DNA of 64,000 nt. Origin: Haemonchus contortus (Eukaryota; Nematoda; Chromadorea; Rhabditida; Trichostrongylidae). Under the pieces are notes generated by a model. That model was not told the origin of the DNA. It saw only the letters and a list, made by a program, of their open reading frames with translations, and did not search any database. A program made the position numbers and the translations under genes. The stretch spans positions 31,218,645-31,282,644 of the forward strand of contig LS997565.1 of assembly GCA_000469685.2 (NCBI GenBank). Direction: 5' to 3'. Shown here one piece after another: positions 1 to 12,500 of this stretch. Numbering within the stretch: the stretch's first letter is position 1; the number at the start of each line of letters is the position of its first letter.

Positions 1-888
1 TCAATTTCGAGCATTTCTAAATATAATCGGCAATTCAAAGAAACGCTGAGCAGGTGTGAGGGAGGTACCTATACTTACTTTCACGTAATTCGACAGAAAG
101 ACACCCACTGCAAGAGACCTCATTTTTAGCTGTAAGTATCACTACCCTACATCCCTGAGTTGTCGATAGGCCTGATGCAAGAGTGAACCGATGCCATGAG
201 AGGCTCGTCGATACTGAACGTTTGAAGGGGTTTGTAGACTTCAACACAATGTCTATTTGGCTAGTTGTAACAGACGTATAGGGAGAAAAATAATGTAAGA
301 GGGACAGCAAAATTCTTTAAGACTCGCCAAGAGAAGCCTGGAAGAGCACCGACAGTACCGGTGTTAAAGGCACCGTTCACGAAAAAATGGTTTCGGAGAT
401 TTGCACATGGTTTGAATTCGAAGCCCCCTCTGATACCATTTGTGCAGGAATGGGGTCGGAAAACGGTCTGGATAGGGCACAATAAGGGCAGGAACAGTGG
501 GGGACGTTAGGCCTCCGCCCCTCGCTAGGCTGACTACGTGTTCTAATTGTCCTTCACCACATTCGCACTGGAGCGAAGTTGGTGAAAAGTCGATGAGGTG
601 GTTGGCAAATTGCCAGAGCCTGCTAGTTAGATTATCAGGCAAATTGGGTGCATGTCTGTATTGCAGATATTGCGTCGCCTTCGTGCATTCTCGCTCGAAC
701 ACTCCCTAACCGCAGCTTTTTCAGTGTGAAACTCGTCCAACCCCCTTTTCAGCTCTTTTTTTTGACCCTTTGTAATTCTTTTTGTTCATCGTTTCTTGCG
801 CTTTTTTCGTTGTTATCGCTTTATTCTAGAATAGTTCCATCAAGTCCCTTCAAAAAAGGGTACCCTAACTTTTTTGTGAACGGTGCCT

Positions 889-1495
889 TTAACACGTTGA
901 CGACGAGCCAATTTTTTTGTGTCTGTCCCGTGGGACGACACAGTTTCTTTCTTGGAAATTTGTTATTTCTCCAAAAAAACGAGTGATTACATTCAAAAAC
1001 ATTTGAATTCCGCAAACCTTCCAGCAGTATTCAAATTTTGCCCAAGGTTTGCGGCTACTCGGGGTAATTTCAAATTTGGCGGTGATAAATTATAATTAGG
1101 GGTATATAAATAGGATCTCTGAGAGTATTAGTATCCTTGCGACTATTTTTGTCATCATGAGTGTCCCGGATATTGAAATGGAAGACACAACGAAATTTTT
1201 GACCACTGGCTGCTCGACAGCGACGATGATGCTGTAGGTGGTTTAGACGGCGACAACATGGCTCCTGCAGGTGATCCTGTCTTGTATTGGTATTATTCAT
1301 CTTGGAATTAACTTAATAGGTGGCCGGTGCTATTTTGGACACTTATAAGTCTAAACTGAAAACCTGCACAAAAAACGGAACGAGCCCACACACTTTAATT
1401 GAGGAATGCACCGTCGCGCAGCATTGCGCGACATCGTCCCATGAGACAGACTGGCTGTCGCGCACCATTGCGCGACATTGTCGTCAACGTGTTAA
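889..1495 (+). mobile_element. piggyBac-derived MITE with a remnant of transposase N-terminus
   Basis: Both ends carry TTAA (889-892 and 1492-1495), the target duplicated by piggyBac elements. Inside them are mirror termini: CACGTTGACGAC on the left, with its reverse complement on the right. Subterminal CGTCCCA-type blocks are also inverted between the ends. Between 1190 and 1315 the plus strand reads an acidic stretch containing DHWLLDSDDDA. This resembles the acidic N-terminal tail of piggyBac transposases. It stops soon after, so no catalytic domain is present. The right end also holds two near-copies of a small palindrome, GTCGCGCA-(3-4 nt)-TGCGCGAC. Non-autonomous; depends on a transposase elsewhere. 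Confidence 0.75.
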
Positions 1496-1821
1496 CTCGA
1501 CAGCAATTTATCTAAGTCCTATTGCGTTTGTGTTTGAGAGTGAGAATGCTCTGTTTTTATGCGCTGGTGTTTCAGAAGTCTGCAAGCCCTCAGTGAAAGG
1601 AATCTATGGAAGCACTCGCATTATGCGGAAAAGAATAGAATTCAAAACCGCAATCGACCATTCTGAGACCCCATGGCAATAGAACGCACCTACGCTTCAT
1701 ATATGAGTAGGTAAAGATATTAACTTTGCAATAATTTCACTTCATCTAGGTTGTTGTCTCTTAGTCTCTAATCAGTGGAGATAAGATAAGTACACGTATA
1801 CATATATACATATACGCATAC

Positions 1822-2490
1822 ATCATACATACATACGTACATACATGCATGCATACATACATACATACATACATACATACATACATACATACATACATAC
1901 ATACATACATACATACATACATACATACATACATACATACATACATACATACATACATACATACATACATACATACATACATACATACATACATACATAC
2001 ATACATACATACATACATACATACATACATACATACATACATACATACATACATACATACATACATACATACATACATACATACATACATACATACATAC
2101 ATACATACATACATACATACATACATACATACATACATACATACATACATACATACATACATACATACATACATACATACATACATACATACATACATAC
2201 ATACATACATACATACATACATACATACATACATACATACATACATACATACATACATACATACATACATACATACATACATACATACATACATACATAC
2301 ATACATACATACATACATACATACATACATACATACATACATACATACATACATACATACATACATACATACATACATACATACATACATACATACATAC
2401 ATACATACATACATACATACATACATACATACATACATGCATACACACATACATACATACATACATGCACACATACATACATACATACAC
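1822..2490. repeat. TACA/ATAC tetranucleotide microsatellite
   Basis: About 660 bp of near-perfect four-base repeat, with a few interruptions at both ends (for example TGCATGC and CACACA). It gives open frames in several phases that are purely low-complexity and not proteins. Confidence 0.98.
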
Positions 2491-2499
2491 AATTGAATA

Positions 2500-5040
2500 T
2501 TTACCACCCATTTACATATATATGTATGACAAATATATGAGCTGCAGGCGAAAACAACTGATGTCTTAGCTCCAAAAAAAGCCTTTGCAAATGTAAATGC
2601 AAATGGCAGTAATTCCGGGCTGTGACAAGACAATATGTATGTATGTACTGATGACTACGGAAACACAACAAACGATGTTGTGGTCCACTTTAACTCAGGT
2701 AAAAATAACAGTAGGCACTCAATGTCAGTCTAGCGCAGAAGAGTTTTCGGTTTCATTTGGCAGCTTAACCCATGGTGGTAGCTTATATGATACACCGTTC
2801 GTACGAGGGGTGATCTTAATCATCAATAAGTATGCAACAGAAATAATGGAAGCTTGGAACTTCCGTTCTTTCATTTTTGCAAGGAAAATTCACCTTTGGT
2901 CTCTCAACACGCATGTCATCTTATTTAAAGGGACAGTTCACGATAGTTTTGGTGTGTCCGGCTTTCAACAAATAGTAGAACTAACAGTCTAGAATAGTGC
3001 GAATTTAACGAAGTAAATGTGATAATCGCCGCGTTTGAAGAGATATAAATCTTCAAAAAAGGCACTACGGTTAGGGTTTGGACGAGAATGGACCACAAGT
3101 GCATGGAAGGGTATTGGGTCCGGGAGCATTTCCCCGAAGACGGCGTCGCGCACGCCGCACCCGGCGCGTATCGCAAGATTGCAATGGGAGATTGGAGCGC
3201 GCAATTCGTGAGGTAGGGAGTCCTTTAATCATTTGAATTGGCTGGCCGCTTCCATCAATTCCAATGCGGTATTGATCGTCGCTGAATAGGAGGAGTCATT
3301 CTAATTAAACAAGTCTAATATACATAAAAAACAAGAAAAAGAAAGATAAAAACGATCAAAACTAATAAAGAAGAAAGGCAACCAACGAAAAATATTGCAT
3401 CATATCGATTGGCGGGGGGCGGGGTGAGTACGGTAATTGCAGTGGCATTTGCCGCATGCCGCAAGGGAGAATGCCGCAATCGGGGAAAATTTCCGTTACC
3501 CAAGGGTAATGGGTGTCACTGCGTACAGCTAATCACAGTAAGCTGAAAATGCTCAGAAGTGTTCTCCAACCATTTGATGGTCCTGGCATAGGTGCTTTTA
3601 TTCTGCGCTACTTACCTATTTACTGCTTCTCTAACAGAACAGGTTCTCAGAGCCGTATCAGTCACAAGGATCAACAGTGGAATGAGAGGTTGGTCTAAAG
3701 TACAATAACCTATGGTACTACGATCAGCTGATGGATTTCTTGCTCCAATGCGAACACAGGTGCTCGGCAATTAGATTTCACAGTTAGCCTGAGGGGGTGC
3801 GTCATTCACAGGATACAATCTCTTGACCTTACTGTGCTCCATCCAAGTTATTTTACGACCTTATAGCCGCGGGTATGGTATAAGGAGGGACATCGAATCC
3901 ATGTCATGAGGAAATCTCAGGTCATTTTTTGCACCATTTCAAGCTGATTTATCTCGGCCGCATGATGGGAGAATCCTTTCCAACATCAGCTGTTGGATGA
4001 TAGTTCGTCCCATTGACCTTGCCACCTTCTATTTTCTTCTTTTGCTTAATTCGTCAATTGGCTCTTCCAGTAGATGGAACCAACTGGAAGACGAGTTCAG
4101 GCTGATTCAACTTATTTCACTTGCTCGAATAGTCATCATTGATGCAGTACCAGTTTTTGAAGTAAAATTAGTGTTCATTGTCACTCTTCAATGTTTCTCG
4201 AGGCCGTTTAAACCGTTTTACGTTGCTGCAGACTTTTTTGGAATCTAATGTCTTCCTTCTATGATTGCCGGCATCAAACGTCCGCGAATACTAACAAGAC
4301 ATTTACGCAGGGATCACACGAACACCGCTTGCAGTTTTTGTAAATAAAATGAATTCTCGAACAGAGAGCAGCTGTGTATTTAACCATGCTTGCTTAACCT
4401 CAAAGGGCAAATTCTTCTTCAAAATTCCAGGCAAAGTTGTCTCCGAGACACCCTGCGCATCCTTTGTGTCAGTAAACATTTCCTTTTCAGCTTTGTCGCT
4501 TTCCCCTTCTCGACAGCACCATTTTGAGGTCTTTTGGAAGGACCCGTTGTTTTTTGTAATGTTCACCTTCACCTATAACGTTTTGACCACCAGTTCTTGC
4601 TAACTTCAATCTAGTTCCATGAGGCACCTTTTACTTATGAGTCCCCCGTATTCCCTCATCGTCTATTCTTCTACAGTGCAATGAAATCCTTTTATGCTTC
4701 ACAAACAGGGACGGTATAAGTGGCTGTAGAAGAGGACCCTTTCTACACATTCGAAAAAGTACAGACCGTGGAGCATTACCATTACTCTTTTGGTAGCCAG
4801 TTGTAAGACTACTAGCATCCTATGATTCTTTGTAATACCCGTTACATTGCGGAAATGGCATTGTTCCTATTCTGTAGCCACACCCTTCCACAGCTGGGGC
4901 GCATAGTTCTCAACCGCTGCCCCTTTTTTCTTATACGCTATTGTTTCTCTTCCCAAAAATTTCTCCAACTTATACGTCGACACATTTGGACGCAGGGCGT
5001 CAGCGCATTTGAAAGATGTCTGACCTTCTTTTCTCTACAG
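2500..5040. other. intergenic, no gene recognised
   Basis: Open frames here are short, unrelated to any family I know and lack exon signatures. Around 3050-3200 the sequence turns GC-rich. No repeat with clear ends was found. Confidence 0.5.
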
Positions 5041-5187
5041 ATGGTGGATGTGGTATAGTGACAGGTGGTGCGCTATCAAACACGCATTACCCAGGGTTCA
5101 AACCCTGAGTCGATACTCGCCCAAGCCTATCAAGGCTGAAGACGAGACTGATAGACGCCAGAGGCTTACTCTTTATCCTTTTTTACT
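5041..5187 (+). mobile_element. tRNA-derived SINE, internally deleted copy
   Basis: Starts with a GGTGG-TATAGTGAC head followed by a GGTTCAAACCC box B-like motif. It then jumps to the family's 3' end (GACGCCAGA...CTTTATCCTTTT). Full copies at 47319-47620 and 15800-16101 have another 150 bp in between. Confidence 0.7.
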
Positions 5188-5189
5188 TG

Positions 5190-7750
5190 AAACGCAGAAG
5201 TAGCTAACTTCTCGACTAGCCAGGGACTTACACCCTTGCAGCGTAGGAGAGTCAGCTGTTGCTAATCCAGTGAAACACTACTTTTGTTATAGAAATAAAT
5301 TAAAATTAATTCACAAAAAACATTGAGAAGATGTGAAATTTGCACCAAAAAAGGTTGAACTCGAGAGAATGTCGCGTTTCGGTGTTCTACTGTGTACATG
5401 GATAGGGCGCCTAGCATTATGAGCCGTTTTCGAGTTGTAGGCTTTCTTCGTATCGTGAAAAGGATAATCGGTATTCGAGACTCGAAGTGAATGGTCCAAT
5501 TTGTTGTGTCGATATGGCAGCCGCTGGACACTTGTCCTTATGAAGGGCTCCTTGGCTCGTTTGGAAGTAAAACTATGAAACCTGGTGTTGTCAGAAAAAA
5601 ATTTGATTCGAGCTTTTTGTGTGTGCCGTGGTCCACTATTAAAATTTACCCTCATGTTTCTTCTGCTTGACCCTCGACTTTGACTTTGCTTTTATCGAAC
5701 CCAGGGATGTCTGTTCTACCTCCGTTTCGGATCCCTCTGATATTACGTCCATCTCGCGCAAATTGCAGCTCAGCAACACCCAGACCTAATCCGTCCTTGC
5801 TCGTAGATCTCAGCGCGCATCTGAAAGTTCTGGTTGCTCCAAGTGTGTCACGCAGATCAAGCATTCAGCAAAAATTTCAACTCCTCTAAGGAAAAAAAAT
5901 TCGGAGCTGCTGAAAATTCTGGTTCACAAGATTTCACAAAAGGCAACATAAGTTCTTAAAGGAATCGGTCAAGGGAAGATGGTTCAACAGAAGAATAGTG
6001 GTCATGACCACCAAGTGATGGAACTTGGGCCCCTAGACACCTGGCTCTTCTCTTTTTGCTGGTATATTCTTCGTGGTGCCTCCTCAAATTCGATGCAGTT
6101 TGAGAACAGACTTCCTTTCCTATGTCTCGGTGAGCGAGACCAGCTTCTGAGGGTGAGCGAGTGACATCATGCCAACTGTCTGCCATAGTAGAAGTGCAAC
6201 CATGAATGTCAAAAAGCTTTTTTTCTGAAAAGTTTCGAGAAATGAGGAATCCTTACAGTTCGGAAGCAGCCCCTTTCAGTAGTAGTTCTGCTATTCCTGT
6301 TACAAAGGGACAGACCAACAGGTTGATACAGTCTACTGAAGTAATGTTATGACATAATGGAGTATTACCTGAAAGTAAGAGGGCGCAGGTTGCATCCAAC
6401 TGTGTTGTTTTGCCAACAGTAAAGATAGCAAACCCTCCACTTTCAACCGTCCCCACGAGGGATTCTCATAACAAAACGGAAGAAATAAAGCAAGAACTCC
6501 TTTCTTCTTTCCAACACGAGAAACTCGATCAACTTCCAAACCATTGCCGGTGTTCATTTGGTTTTATGACAGTAAAACGAGTTTCTTCAATATCATGGTC
6601 ACACTTTCATCTATATGGTGTACTGCTAACTCATTGAGACAACTTTATTTATACATCTAGCATACAAAAATTGATGGGTTGGTAAGACGTGCCCACCCAA
6701 ACTACCTTCATTTGCCGATGCTAGATCCTATTGCCTCCAAATATGAACTATGAACGGAGAGGAACAATGAATTCATTTGAGTGAGTTCAATTGCGATTAC
6801 ATGTGGTAAGATCGCGGCTCATAAATCGGGGATCGAATCTGAGGTCATGCTCAATTTGGTCAGTATGGGGTTCATGCACTGTTTGTTTTTATGTTGAAGT
6901 GCGAACGTGGTAGGTATGGAGAGTCTGAGCTGCTGGTCTAGACATAAGAGTAACGTCTACAAAGCAAATCTTCTAGCTTTTGTAAGGAATCGAAGGAAAA
7001 AGCAGAGGGATGACAATAAGATGTTGTTCAAGAAGGGTCCAAATAACACTTTGGTTTAGCCCCCTATCTCCCATCAAGTGAGCCAACCACCATAGGCCTC
7101 TACGAAACCAGGTAAATTTGAGGAAGCCGATATTTCTTTATTATTTCATTGCAATTTATATTCCATTGTAGCAACGCCAGTTTCACCGAATATTTCTCTT
7201 GATTTCGGTTTCTTTCTCAATACATCACCTAATTGGTTGAATTAATTTAGAATTTTTTCTCAGTTATAAGCGTTATCTATAGTATAACTTACATTTCATT
7301 TGCGTATTTTAAGTATGTATATTTAGAGTATGTATATTGAACGATACATCTTACCCTTTACTTTGCCCACTAATCCCAAATCACTGATGAGCATCAGGGG
7401 AAGGTGGAAATGTTGGTTTGTCTGGTGAAGAGGCGAAACGAGCCATCTTTCACTTCATTTTGATTTATCGTTATTTTATTACTTTTTATACTGTTCACCG
7501 AGCTCCACTGTGTCAAATATGTTGTACTTCACTTATTGGTTACAGCCAAACAACCGGACCTAGTGTCGATTACTGCTAATCTGACTCATAGTAGATAGGG
7601 GAGGGAGCACATTCAGATGGCCTGGTCTTTGAGCATGAACCCAGAGGCAAACGAAGCCCTCATATTTCAGAAATTGGCGCTGGCTCGTTAATTACGGTTA
7701 GGTAGTCGTCCTTCCTATACATTTTAGGGCCCTGATGCTTATGGAAAATG
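5190..7750. other. intergenic, no gene recognised
   Basis: Several short frames on both strands overlap each other without splice-site support. A weak box B-like GGATCGAATCT lies near 6830 but no tRNA fold is visible. Confidence 0.45.
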
Positions 7751-7756
7751 ACTAGG

Positions 7757-7840
7757 CCGGCCAAAGGTCAATTGGTACCAGATTTGCCAATGGTGATAAA
7801 AAACCATTGACAAGTCTAGTACCAATGGACATTCGGCTGG
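7757..7840 (+). other. imperfect long hairpin (38 bp arms, 8 nt loop)
   Basis: Left arm 7757-7794 pairs with right arm 7803-7840. I count about 7 mismatches in 38 positions, some of which would be G-U pairs in RNA. Pairing continues weakly outward. The size is compatible with a small-RNA precursor or a very small foldback element; sequence alone does not decide. Confidence 0.5.
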
Positions 7841-8361
7841 TCTGGTCATATGGTTACATGGTTGGCCTGATCAGTTTCGGTCGTGAATTTGGTCCAGATC
7901 ATGCTTCGTGATAGCGTGCCACCATCCATCACCCACTTCCGGTAGGTAGAGAGAGAGAGTCATCTGCGGGAAATAACCAAAAACTATGAACGCCACCATA
8001 ATGTTACTAATCCCAATTACTGTAAACTATTATATGTATAAGTACCTTTGGGCCAGGTGCTCCTTTGAACTCTCCGCAATACAGAAAGCTATTTGCTCTG
8101 AAAGTCGAGGGCTAGCAGATTACACCCACTGAGAACTTAATTTCTTGCAACCAATATTTCGTATTGGTATGGAGCGAAAAAACTCCAACTGAGTAATCGC
8201 CTACGACTAGGCTACAGCAACATTTTAGTGGACACTTTTCAGAATCGCTGCAGAGAAAAAGACCATCGACACTTCCGTTTAAGGCTAAAATACCTTTTTC
8301 TGCTTGTTCCACGTTGATGATTGGTTGGTGGGTTCCAATTTCTCTACAACTGAGTAAAACA

Positions 8362-8367
8362 TTTATT
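8362..8367 (-). terminator. AATAAA polyadenylation signal of collagen gene 1
   Basis: Minus-strand AATAAA lies about 73 bp past the stop codon. The second collagen gene has the same signal at an almost identical distance. Confidence 0.75.
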
Positions 8368-8439
8368 CCTTCGAAGCCTTCACTGCCACCTAGATGGATT
8401 CGTTGAGAAGCGCTATATTCATGGCATTCCACGGCAAAG

Positions 8440-9493
8440 TTAACGCCTAGTTCCATCTTCGAAGAAAACTCCCCCATCGATAGCGCAGTATTTCGGACAA
8501 ACTCCACGCTCTCCCGGTTCACCTGGAGTGCCGGCCTGTCCAGGAGTGCCTGGTAACCCATCTGCCCCTTTCTCCCCATCCATTCCTGGTGGTCCTTTCG
8601 GTCCTTGGGGTCCTGCAAATGATAGGTATAAAATGATACAGTACTACTTCGAATATGCAACTCTGCGAAAATTTACTGACCTGGTGCACCAGCACTACCA
8701 GGCTGGCCCATTGCTCCGGGTGGTCCTTGCGGTCCAGGTGGCCCTGGAGGTCCAGGAGGACCGGGACGGATAGTCTCTTTAGCAGCATTGTCGCCTGGCT
8801 TTCCGGGTGCTCCTGAAGCTCCTGGTTTCCCATTCGGACCTTGTGGCCCTGGTGGTCCCGGTTCTCCGGCAGGGCCATCCGGACCAACTGGTCCAGTAGG
8901 CCCCTGATGTCCTGGATCTCCTGGTGGACCAGTGGGTCCAGGAGGCCCTGGAGGCCCACGAGGGCAGGGCTTGCATGGTGGAGGCGTGATCGGCTCGCAA
9001 GGTTGCTGTGGTGGACGCCCAGGATTTCCAGGCGCACCTGGAGCACCAGGTTTCCCTGGCCGTCCCGGTAATCCGACTGGACCTGGTGGACCAGGAGGGC
9101 CTGGTAAGCAGCAATTATCGCAGCCTCCTCCCGAAATTCCACCTCCGCTTGCGATGGCAATGTCATCGTAACCCATTTGACGTGCAGTACGGTTACGAGA
9201 AGCAAGGGATTTCATGTTGTACACTTGGCTCCACAATGATTTGGCAGTTCCCTGGAAGAAAATAACTTTTTTTAAGGCTTTCAGGAAAAGAACAGCCCTC
9301 TATTGAACTAGTTCTGAGAAGTTCCACGTACCGTGCAATCACTCAGTTCTCCGCGCATGCTTCGCCTGACATGATGAACATAGTTGTAGACCATCGGTAA
9401 GGATATACATATGGATAGCACAGCAATGACGGAGAACGTGACCGCCGCATAGGCCACGAAGCGGTAGGCCCGAATTCGACAGTCGAGTTCCAT
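8440..9493 (-). CDS. cuticle collagen, COL-12/COL-13-like (gene 1)
   Basis: Structural protein of the nematode cuticle, made in the hypodermis and secreted as a triple helix. Exons on the minus strand are 9332-9493, 8681-9251 and 8440-8612, with introns of 80 and 68 bp (donors GTACGT and GTCAGT, acceptors TTCCAG and TTGCAG). Reading is continuous and gives 301 residues. Residues 1-54 hold a short basic head, a hydrophobic anchor (about 12-36) and YNYVHH. Next is an RNRTAR site that fits the subtilisin-type processing motif. A CDNCC cluster, interrupted Gly-X-Y blocks, a [13 protein letters not shown] spacer and a long Gly-X-Y domain follow. The C-terminus is [19 protein letters not shown], as I recall for COL-12/13. 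The start is at MELDCRIR because the anchor spacing fits the family; an in-frame Met 10 codons upstream is possible. It is a diverged paralogue of the gene at 21.5 kb. Confidence 0.95.
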
Positions 9494-9539
9494 CCTCTTT
9501 CGGCAGCACGGAACGGACAATGTCATGAGGGGCGCTGTT

Positions 9540-9548
9540 CTTAAATAG
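9540..9548 (-). promoter_or_regulatory. TATA-like core promoter of collagen gene 1
   Basis: Minus-strand CTATTTAAG sits about 47 bp upstream of the ATG. The other collagen gene has GTATTTAAG at about 40 bp. The short distance implies a short 5' UTR. Confidence 0.55.
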
Positions 9549-9559
9549 TGATTCACTGC

Positions 9560-12500
9560 AAAGTGCACAACCGTAATAGTCGGTGTTCATAACTCTCGTT
9601 GGAACGACTGCTATTTCCCCTACTCTGCTCTCAAATGTGGAGGACGCCGAAAAGTGTTCGCAGGCCGAAGGACGTCCTTCAGCTCTAATCAGAACGCAAG
9701 CAAAATCCATCGGTCAAAAAGAAAAACATAAGCGCACCGGAATTTTCGTTCAAAAAAACTTCTGCATTTTATGATGAAAAAATAAGAGGGAGATACGCGC
9801 TCTCCTTGAAACTTTTTTCGGAACTCAGTACAGGTTTCCGTGGCACTTTACAGAAAACGTAACAGATTTGGCCATAGAGGGGTTCAAGGCGTATTAGTAC
9901 GCAGCATAGGTGATTGTTGCGAGCCAATCTAATTGTATCACTCTGTGGTACGCTTCTACTGCAAGCAGAGGCATCCATTAACATCGCAGCGAACACTGTG
10001 ACTTGAGCGCATCAGTCTGTGAGTTGACAACTCCCCCTTCGTCACTACGACTTCCTTCTTCTAACCATAAAATGCAGCTCAGCTAGAGAAAATTAACACC
10101 TAGGGGTAGTTTGAAGCGAAAATTTTGCTCTTTGCAACCCCCTCCCCCTTGAGACTTTTCTTCAACCACCGCCATGGTAGGAACAGAATAGTAACACTGC
10201 ATATAAGCAGTAAGATGCGGGTTTGGAAGCAGGTACAACACTATGATGTGAATAGAAATGGGCAACCTGCATTTGCTCGCTGATTGACTGATTTTGTTCT
10301 GGTAGATGTCAATTTTCGTAATAAAGGATGTTGCAGAGCTTCATATCATAGTCGTATTAGTTGCTGGTGTATGAGTGAGAACAGCAGCTCTTCGCTCTAT
10401 ATCATGTCCTTTTCTTGAAATATGTGCAAACATGAACCATGTCCAGTGTTTGGAAAGACTTTGCCGACAATTTCTGGGTGCCCCAAAATACTCCTGAGAT
10501 TTTGTAGAAGCTCACTCACGGAAGAATTACTATATAAGAACACAACTAACTTGATAGCACATAACATAAGAAGAGATTTCATATCTTAATTGATTGACCA
10601 GATCGTGGTTCACCTTCGATCTTATTGTTGCAGGATGCCCAGTGTTGTAATAAGGTGTGTACCAAACCGCTCAGAAGTGGCATTAAGGTCAAGTGCTTGA
10701 CATGGTTTTCAGTTGGTTCCAGCTGCGGAGTAGGCGGACTGGAACTGGCAACGAAGTACTGCCTGATGTCGCACACAGTTCGGTTGTATGAGCAAGGAAG
10801 GGGTAGCCGAATATGTTATGTGCAACGGTGCCGTCTTTTCATGAGGCCCTCATGAAAGCCTTGCTACTAGACAACAGTTCAGTCGCAATTTAATAACTTT
10901 TGCAACACGTTATTCACGTTATTCACTTTCAGGTAGCTCTTAATATCAAGTGAAAAGTGAAGTTTCAAAATTCGGAAGAAAGGAACGAAACCCTCTACAC
11001 CCATCCCTCTTGTCCCGACCTTTCCCATCGAGCGAAGATGCTCTAGGGAGTGTTGTTCCGTAGCATCGTGAGAGCAAATTTCCCTCTTCCACCTGCCATA
11101 TCGTTTGAGGTTGAATTCAGATTCAAAAAAATGCTATTATCCCTCTTTAACGGAGCAAAAGTTCGGAGGGTCCGTTTCTTGGAGTTCGAGTTCCCACTTC
11201 TGAATCTGTTGTACTGATCAATGAGGATTCGTTTTCCACTCGTTGCCCGGAAATGGCACAAGTGTTGTGAACAGCCTTTGCGGCCTGAACGAAAGCTGAC
11301 AGGAGGAGGTGCCAAGTCCGCGCGTTTTTCTCCACATGTCATTCCCTTTTAATAACCCATAAAATTATAGAAATGACGCAGACGAAAGAAAGGGAACTCT
11401 GTTTCACTAATGACGGATTATCCTTCCCCAATCACGTATACTGATGGCAGTCCTGATGTTATCAGGCTTCGTTACCCAATCGCACAACTCATGTTACATT
11501 TTGAGGATCCCTCTTCAACATGGAAGCATGAATGTTCATGGAGACCAATCAGGGCATCGTTGGCGAAACAAGCAAAATTTTTCAAAATCAAGGCCTTCAA
11601 ATGTATTTAGCTGTTGCAACTTAGGGAGTTGGTCCATTAAGCCAGGATGGTCAAAACAGTTTTCTACTGGCGTGATGGGTCGCAATGGTTGTCTGAATTT
11701 CCTATATGGGTGTCTCTTGTGAGCAGTGCAGTCACTACCTGGACATTAAAACTCGTCCGCCTTTGGGAGTGGCAGACACCGGACACAACCCTTTTGCCTT
11801 TTTACACCTCTCTGGCTCGCTTCCCGATCTGACAGCACTACACAAAGTATACGACATGCTATACGATATTCCCTAAGGACCACAGGTTCATCTTTGGGGA
11901 ACATCTCTGGAACCGCTTTTCTCGTGACTTGGTGCTTTCATGAGCAGGACCCAGAGCGGAACCCTACTGGTATTAGTTTTTGGAATCCGATGACCTTCAT
12001 CCGATCCGAGGTCATGGTTGCTACGGATTATTCTTGCTGTTCCCATGGGAATACTGTTGTGGCCGACTATTTTAACAAGAATTTCGGCAACCTTAGGAAT
12101 TAGCTTAATTCCATTTACTTTTTCTCATTAACTTCACAATAAATTTCACAAAAAAATATTCAAAATGATCACAGTATGACGGGAAGCGGCAAGGAGGGTA
12201 CCATCACTCCCATCTACTCATTTTTTTCGATGAAGATTCCTACTCTGTAGGTGGGAGGAAGAGCTGACAACTAGCTATCATGATTTTTGATTCTACTCAC
12301 CTCGGCATAGGAGACCTGTTGGTAGTAGTCTTTTGCCCTTTGTGAGGGCCCAATGGAAAAGCTTTCTGGGCAGTTTCTTCTGGATCAAAACAGAATTCGA
12401 ATTTGACACATCATCAGGCTAATCCCAAATTGCGCTGTTCTTAATTTTAAGCTAAATATGCGCTCTAAGGTGAATAGAGTGAGATAGCATTATGTATGTT

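Noticed and set aside
1761..2633. Long open frames of repeating Tyr-Val-Cys-Met or Ile-His-Thr-Tyr
   Set aside because: Purely the TACA microsatellite read in several phases.
2597..2992. 131-codon plus-strand frame
   Set aside because: Low hydrophobic order, no family resemblance, starts at the microsatellite edge.
8512..9265. Other long frames on both strands over the collagen genes, with Arg/Trp/Ser-rich translations
   Set aside because: Shadows of the Gly-X-Y coding sequence; only one frame carries the collagen repeat and splices cleanly.
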